Assembly (NCBI GenBank): GCA_002170915.1 | Contig: NHHQ01000018.1 | Span: forward strand, 1-9,029 | Reading direction: 5' to 3' | Source: Rhodospirillaceae bacterium TMED167 | GTDB lineage: Bacteria; Pseudomonadota; Alphaproteobacteria; Rhodospirillales_A; UBA2165 | Length of the DNA: 9,029 nucleotides | In this document: positions 6,222 through 9,029 of the stretch, in pieces | Position numbering within the stretch: position 1 is the first letter of the stretch | Layout: each line of letters starts with the position of its first letter | Program-made: the position numbers and the translations under genes | The notes under the pieces: model-generated | What the model was told of the DNA's origin: nothing | Database searches by the model: none | What the model saw: the letters and a program-made list of their open reading frames with translations, nothing else

Positions 6222-6710
6222 ATGAATCCAGATGACTTGAAAAAACTTAAGGTGACTGGCAGTTGTACCATGGGAAACTTGCAGGATGCAGATCTGCGAG
6301 GAATAGATTTGCGGAGTGTGAATTTGTTGGCCGCCAATCTGAGTGGGGCGAACCTAAGTGGCGTAGATCTCAGAAATGCCAACCTCAGAGGAGCCAATTT
6401 GTGCAATGCCAATCTGAGTGGGGCAAACTTGTCAGAGGTAAATTTGCGGGTCGGCATCTTCCGTCATGAATACATGATGGGCGGTGAACTCTGCGCCGAT
6501 TGGATTTATCATGAAGCCAATCTGTGCGGTGCCAATTTAACAGGTGCCCTCCTAAATGAGGCGAATTTGATCGGAGCGAACTTGCGGGATGCTCACTTGA
6601 CGAGAACAGACTTCAGTGAAGCGATTCTGAACGAAGCTAACTTGGAAGAAGCCTTCTTAGTTGGTACTATCTTTGAGGATCCAAAAGTGCTAAGGTGTGA
6701 AGTCCTTTAA
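6222..6710 (+). CDS. Pentapeptide-repeat protein with a mid-helix insertion
   Basis: A 162-residue protein made of A(D/N)Lxx repeats, predicted to fold as a right-handed square beta-helix. About 11-12 consecutive repeats cover residues 19-76 (DADLR, GIDLR and GANLS types). A non-repeat stretch of about 20 residues (roughly 77-97, containing RHEYMMGGELCADW) follows. About 11 more repeats then run to residue 153. The N-terminus (LKKLKVTGSC before the first coil) resembles a common cap of this family. There is no signal peptide or membrane segment. AGAGG at 6212-6216 stands 5 nt before the ATG, a good ribosome site. Some family members mimic DNA and protect gyrase, but most have no known function, and the name should not imply quinolone resistance here. 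It converges with the sulfotransferase gene. Confidence 0.92.
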   Translation: MNPDDLKKLKVTGSCTMGNLQDADLRGIDLRSVNLLAANLSGANLSGVDLRNANLRGANLCNANLSGANLSEVNLRVGIFRHEYMMGGELCADWIYHEANLCGANLTGALLNEANLIGANLRDAHLTRTDFSEAILNEANLEEAFLVGTIFEDPKVLRCEVL

Positions 6711-6732
6711 GTAGTTTGAGTTAGATTTCGGT

Positions 6733-6750
6733 GTAAGGAAAAGACCTTAC
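6733..6750. terminator. Short hairpin between convergent genes, possible bidirectional terminator
   Basis: GTAAGG (6733-6738) and CCTTAC (6745-6750) form a perfect 6-bp stem with a 6-nt AAAAGA loop. It lies in the 41-nt gap between the pentapeptide stop and the sulfotransferase stop. Neither strand has a T-run after it, so termination is only likely by position. Confidence 0.4.
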
Positions 6751-6751
6751 T

Positions 6752-7813
6752 CTACAACCTCATTTGAGGAAAAAGTTTTGGAGGCAGAGAAAGTCTTGCG
6801 CATTCACTCATGTGATAACGATTCATCAGTTCATTTTGATCTTTAGTGAAAACTTTCAACCAACCTCCACTTTTCCCGTGACGGATGTGATTTGTTTTCA
6901 CCTGATCTGCCTTACCAATTGCAACCATCTTGGCATCTTCCTCAGCAGCAGTCTGCTTCATTGATTCAAATTTACTAGCTTCCAAAACTCCCTCCATAGC
7001 TTTCAAAGTAGGCTTGAATTGAATAAATTCAGCAATTTTTCGAAATAGCTCTTTCGGTTTCTGGAGGAGATCTTCGTAGCTCACCCACAACAGATTAACA
7101 GAAGCTGATTGATAGATGTTCCACCAGGACTGGTGCCACTCCCAGAAGGAACCAGACTCTACTTTGCCTGGAATCCAAAGGTTTGTCAGAAAATGATCCC
7201 AGCTGCCGTTATACTGGAAGATGTGAGGCAAGTCGATAGTATGGTAGTAGTGGCTGACAGCCACATCTTTTGGGTTGCGTGTAACAACAATGATCCGCGC
7301 GCCATTCATCCCATTATGCTCGGCTCCACCAACCCAAGGAGCCAGTTGAGAAGGCGCGTGGGTTTTCAGTACTCGTCTGGATGGACACCAGCTTGGGTTG
7401 AGGTCACCGGAATTCTCAAGACCGTTCCAACCGGTCTTTTCAGGATGCCACTCTTCAAAAGCTGCTAATCCTTGGCTAGAAACCCATGCTTCTAGCCAAG
7501 GAGACATGTCCATTGGTCGGCGCACCTTTGAACCATCCCCATCCGCCAGCAAAGTGAGCACGATCTGTTGCATCCAAGTGGTTCCGCATTTTGGGTAGGC
7601 TGCAATGACAATATCGTTAGATCGCAGGGTGTGCTGCTTTCTCAGTTGGGCTAGAGCTTCTGGCTTGATAAACTGCGGATAAACAACTCCTTCATACATT
7701 ATGGATTGATAATTCAGACTGAGGTTTCCCAGATTGTCTGAACCCATAATCTTTGACCAGTGGTTTGAGATGGTTTGAATATCGAATGTTTTAGGTAGTT
7801 GATGGTAGTCCAT
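6752..7813 (-). CDS. PAPS-dependent sulfotransferase, cytosolic SULT-like
   Basis: A 353-residue sulfotransferase that would move a sulfuryl group from PAPS to a hydroxyl or amine of a small acceptor in the cytoplasm. The PAPS 5'-phosphosulfate loop is YPKCGTTW (73-80; Ser is more usual where Cys stands). LKTH (149-152) carries the likely catalytic His152. The 3'-phosphate motif is TRNPKDVAVSHYY (178-190), with R179 and S187. The C-terminal RHGKSGGW (311-318) matches the RxGxxGxW PAPS-binding loop. There is no signal peptide or membrane anchor, unlike Golgi-type enzymes. The start is uncertain: ATG at 7813 is preferred, and an in-frame TTG at 7852 would add 13 residues. A GGAAA about 10 nt upstream of the ATG is the only ribosome-site candidate. 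The acceptor is unknown. The divergent SnoaL-like gene is a possible pathway partner. Confidence 0.92.
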   Translation of the reverse strand: MDYHQLPKTFDIQTISNHWSKIMGSDNLGNLSLNYQSIMYEGVVYPQFIKPEALAQLRKQHTLRSNDIVIAAYPKCGTTWMQQIVLTLLADGDGSKVRRPMDMSPWLEAWVSSQGLAAFEEWHPEKTGWNGLENSGDLNPSWCPSRRVLKTHAPSQLAPWVGGAEHNGMNGARIIVVTRNPKDVAVSHYYHTIDLPHIFQYNGSWDHFLTNLWIPGKVESGSFWEWHQSWWNIYQSASVNLLWVSYEDLLQKPKELFRKIAEFIQFKPTLKAMEGVLEASKFESMKQTAAEEDAKMVAIGKADQVKTNHIRHGKSGGWLKVFTKDQNELMNRYHMSECARLSLPPKLFPQMRL

Positions 7814-7876
7814 GCATCTTGGTTTCCATTTTTTCCAGATCAATGTTGACAACTGTATTGGCTTTAAATTCCTCAG
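7814..7876. promoter_or_regulatory. Divergent intergenic region between the sulfotransferase and SnoaL-like genes
   Basis: These 63 nt must hold at least part of the promoters for both genes. TTGACA at 7846-7851 is a perfect -35 match, but the only A/T-rich -10 candidates (about 7863-7870) lie just 11-13 nt away, too close for a sigma-70 promoter. No promoter is called with confidence. Confidence 0.35.
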
Positions 7877-8965
7877 ATGAATGTGTCAATCAATAGCTAT
7901 CACTTGGGTTTCCAATCCTTTTGCAGAATAACAAACATGAAATCCTATGCTCATTCAAAGCGCTGTGTTCTCAATTTCTACACTGCTCTTGAACAGGCAA
8001 ATTTAAAATCAGTAAAATCGATCTTGAGCTCTCATCTGGCCCCTGATTTTCACTGGTATGGTGTCTACCCTTTCAATGAACGGGATGGACCTGAAGCGGT
8101 AGCAGAAGCCTTCTGGGTTCCCTTTCTCAATTCATGGACGAGTGTGCAACGTCGTCAGGATATTTTTTTGGCAGGAACTAGTGAGATTGATGACACCGAC
8201 TGGGTGATTAGTATGGGGCATCTGATGGGGTTACTGGATAAAGACTGGCTAGGGATGAAAGCTTCACGAAAGCTAGCTTTTTTACGTTATGCCGATTTTT
8301 TTTGTGTTCAGGAAAGACAGCTGGTGCAAGGGGCTTTCTTTTGTGACCTGATCGGGGTGATGCACCAGTTGGGAATTTCACCACTCCCATTGCAAACCGG
8401 TGCTTCTTTTGTGTACCCAGGACCACGCACTCATAGTGGGCTGCTGTTCGAAGATCAAGATGCTGGAGAATCCAAAAAGACCCTTGATTTGGTCAACCGA
8501 ATGATGGCAGATCTTTCTGCACTAAATATTTCTGGGGATGATCTGCCTCCACCAGAGTACCTCGCTAGAACCTGGCACGAAGACATGACATGGTACGGTC
8601 CCGCTGGAATTGGAGCTACCTACACGATTCCACGCTACCAGGAACAGCATCAATACCCGTTTCGAACCGGACTGCAAGGTAAGTGCTTCAATGGCCATCT
8701 TTGCAGGTTTGCAGAAGGAAACTATGCTGGTTTTTTTGGATGGCCCAATTTGACGAATACAGCGGTAGGAGGATTCTTGGGGCTCCCAGCGAGTGATCGA
8801 GCAGCAGATATGAGAGTTGTTGATATTTATCGCAGAGAAGGAGACAAGCTAGCTGAAAACTGGGTCCTAATTGATTTGCCCTGGTGGCTCAAGCAACAAG
8901 GCATTGATATCTTAAAGAGAACAGAACAGATTATTGCTCCTGAGAAATTTTACCAATTAAGCTAG
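7877..8965 (+). CDS. Two-domain SnoaL/NTF2-like protein (polyketide cyclase-like fold, tandem)
   Basis: A 362-residue protein with two SnoaL-like alpha+beta-barrel domains, at about residues 28-170 and 200-345. The two halves share a layout. Each begins with a helix leading to an aromatic WYG (residues 60-62 and 239-241). Each later has a conserved block (WLGMKAS at 124-130 against FLGLPAS at 300-306). Each ends with (H/K)Q-x-GI (residues 163-167 and 339-343). This points to internal duplication. The second half is closer to the consensus, with WYGPAGIG, ENWVLIDLP and QQGIDIL. Single SnoaL domains act as cyclases, isomerases or hydrolases on small ring compounds; no specific reaction can be assigned. 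The ATG at 7877 is used, but ATG at 7937 (MKSYAHSK) is equally possible, as neither has a good ribosome site. It is divergent from the sulfotransferase gene. Confidence 0.85.
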   Translation: MNVSINSYHLGFQSFCRITNMKSYAHSKRCVLNFYTALEQANLKSVKSILSSHLAPDFHWYGVYPFNERDGPEAVAEAFWVPFLNSWTSVQRRQDIFLAGTSEIDDTDWVISMGHLMGLLDKDWLGMKASRKLAFLRYADFFCVQERQLVQGAFFCDLIGVMHQLGISPLPLQTGASFVYPGPRTHSGLLFEDQDAGESKKTLDLVNRMMADLSALNISGDDLPPPEYLARTWHEDMTWYGPAGIGATYTIPRYQEQHQYPFRTGLQGKCFNGHLCRFAEGNYAGFFGWPNLTNTAVGGFLGLPASDRAADMRVVDIYRREGDKLAENWVLIDLPWWLKQQGIDILKRTEQIIAPEKFYQLS

Positions 8966-9029
8966 GTGTGTCTTCTGCTGACATTAAGTTTCAACTGGTC
9001 CTATCTATTTGGGTAGCATAAAAATCTTA
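8966..9029 (+). other. Short 3' tail without a recognisable feature
   Basis: The last 64 nt after the SnoaL-like stop are A/T-rich and contain no T-tailed hairpin and no clear start of another gene. Confidence 0.4.

Noticed and set aside
6203..6457. Minus-strand open frame with Pro/Leu/Arg repeats opposite the pentapeptide gene
   Set aside because: Its repeats are the mirror of the pentapeptide codons on the other strand; it has no ribosome site and no family features.
7109..7468. Plus-strand open frame opposite the sulfotransferase
   Set aside because: It is a shadow of a gene with complete family motifs on the minus strand.
7841..7860. Partial inverted repeat CAAT...ATTG around GTTGACAAC as an operator
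   Set aside because: The arms match only at the ends. The core GTTGACAAC also occurs inside the CMD-like coding region, so it is probably chance.

Overview
This window reads as chromosomal DNA of a Gram-negative bacterium. It encodes a periplasmic binding protein with a Sec signal peptide and a matching ABC importer. By-eye GC is roughly in the mid-to-upper 40s percent, intergenic gaps are short, and TTG and CTG leucine codons are common. The mix of an isopenicillin-N-synthase-like oxygenase, an HD-type diiron oxygenase candidate, a PAPS sulfotransferase and a two-domain SnoaL protein would suit an uncultured marine or host-associated proteobacterial-type lineage. That placement is inference. 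No rRNA, tRNA, CRISPR array, insertion sequence or phage gene was seen.

Region 1 (1-5979) is a co-directional set of eight genes. It starts with the 3' end of an unidentified gene (possibly a GntR-type regulator). Next come a 2-oxoglutarate/Fe(II) oxygenase and, overlapping it by 4 bp, an amino-acid-type ABC permease. A 156-nt gap then holds tandem hairpins and a good intrinsic terminator. The periplasmic solute-binding protein follows, then a very stable stem-loop, a second permease and the ATPase. The set ends with an HD-domain protein whose His/Asp pattern resembles mixed-valent diiron oxygenases (PhnZ/TmpB/MIOX-like), and an AhpD/CMD-like protein that has lost one of its two redox cysteines.

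The simplest reading of region 1 is an uptake-and-oxidation pathway. A small zwitterion-like compound would be imported, hydroxylated by the 2OG enzyme, and then cleaved oxidatively by the HD enzyme. This parallels the PhnY/PhnZ and TmpA/TmpB phosphonate routes, but with a different oxygenase family and a polar-amino-acid-type transporter. The substrate cannot be read from the sequence. The binding protein keeps the carboxylate-binding Arg but seems to lack the Asp that normally grips an alpha-amino group.

Region 2 (5980-9029) is less tightly organised. A 242-nt gap with no gene precedes a pentapeptide-repeat protein interrupted by a non-repeat insert. Converging on it is a cytosolic-type (SULT-like) sulfotransferase on the minus strand. 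Divergent from the sulfotransferase is a two-domain SnoaL/NTF2-like protein. The last 64 nt hold nothing recognisable.
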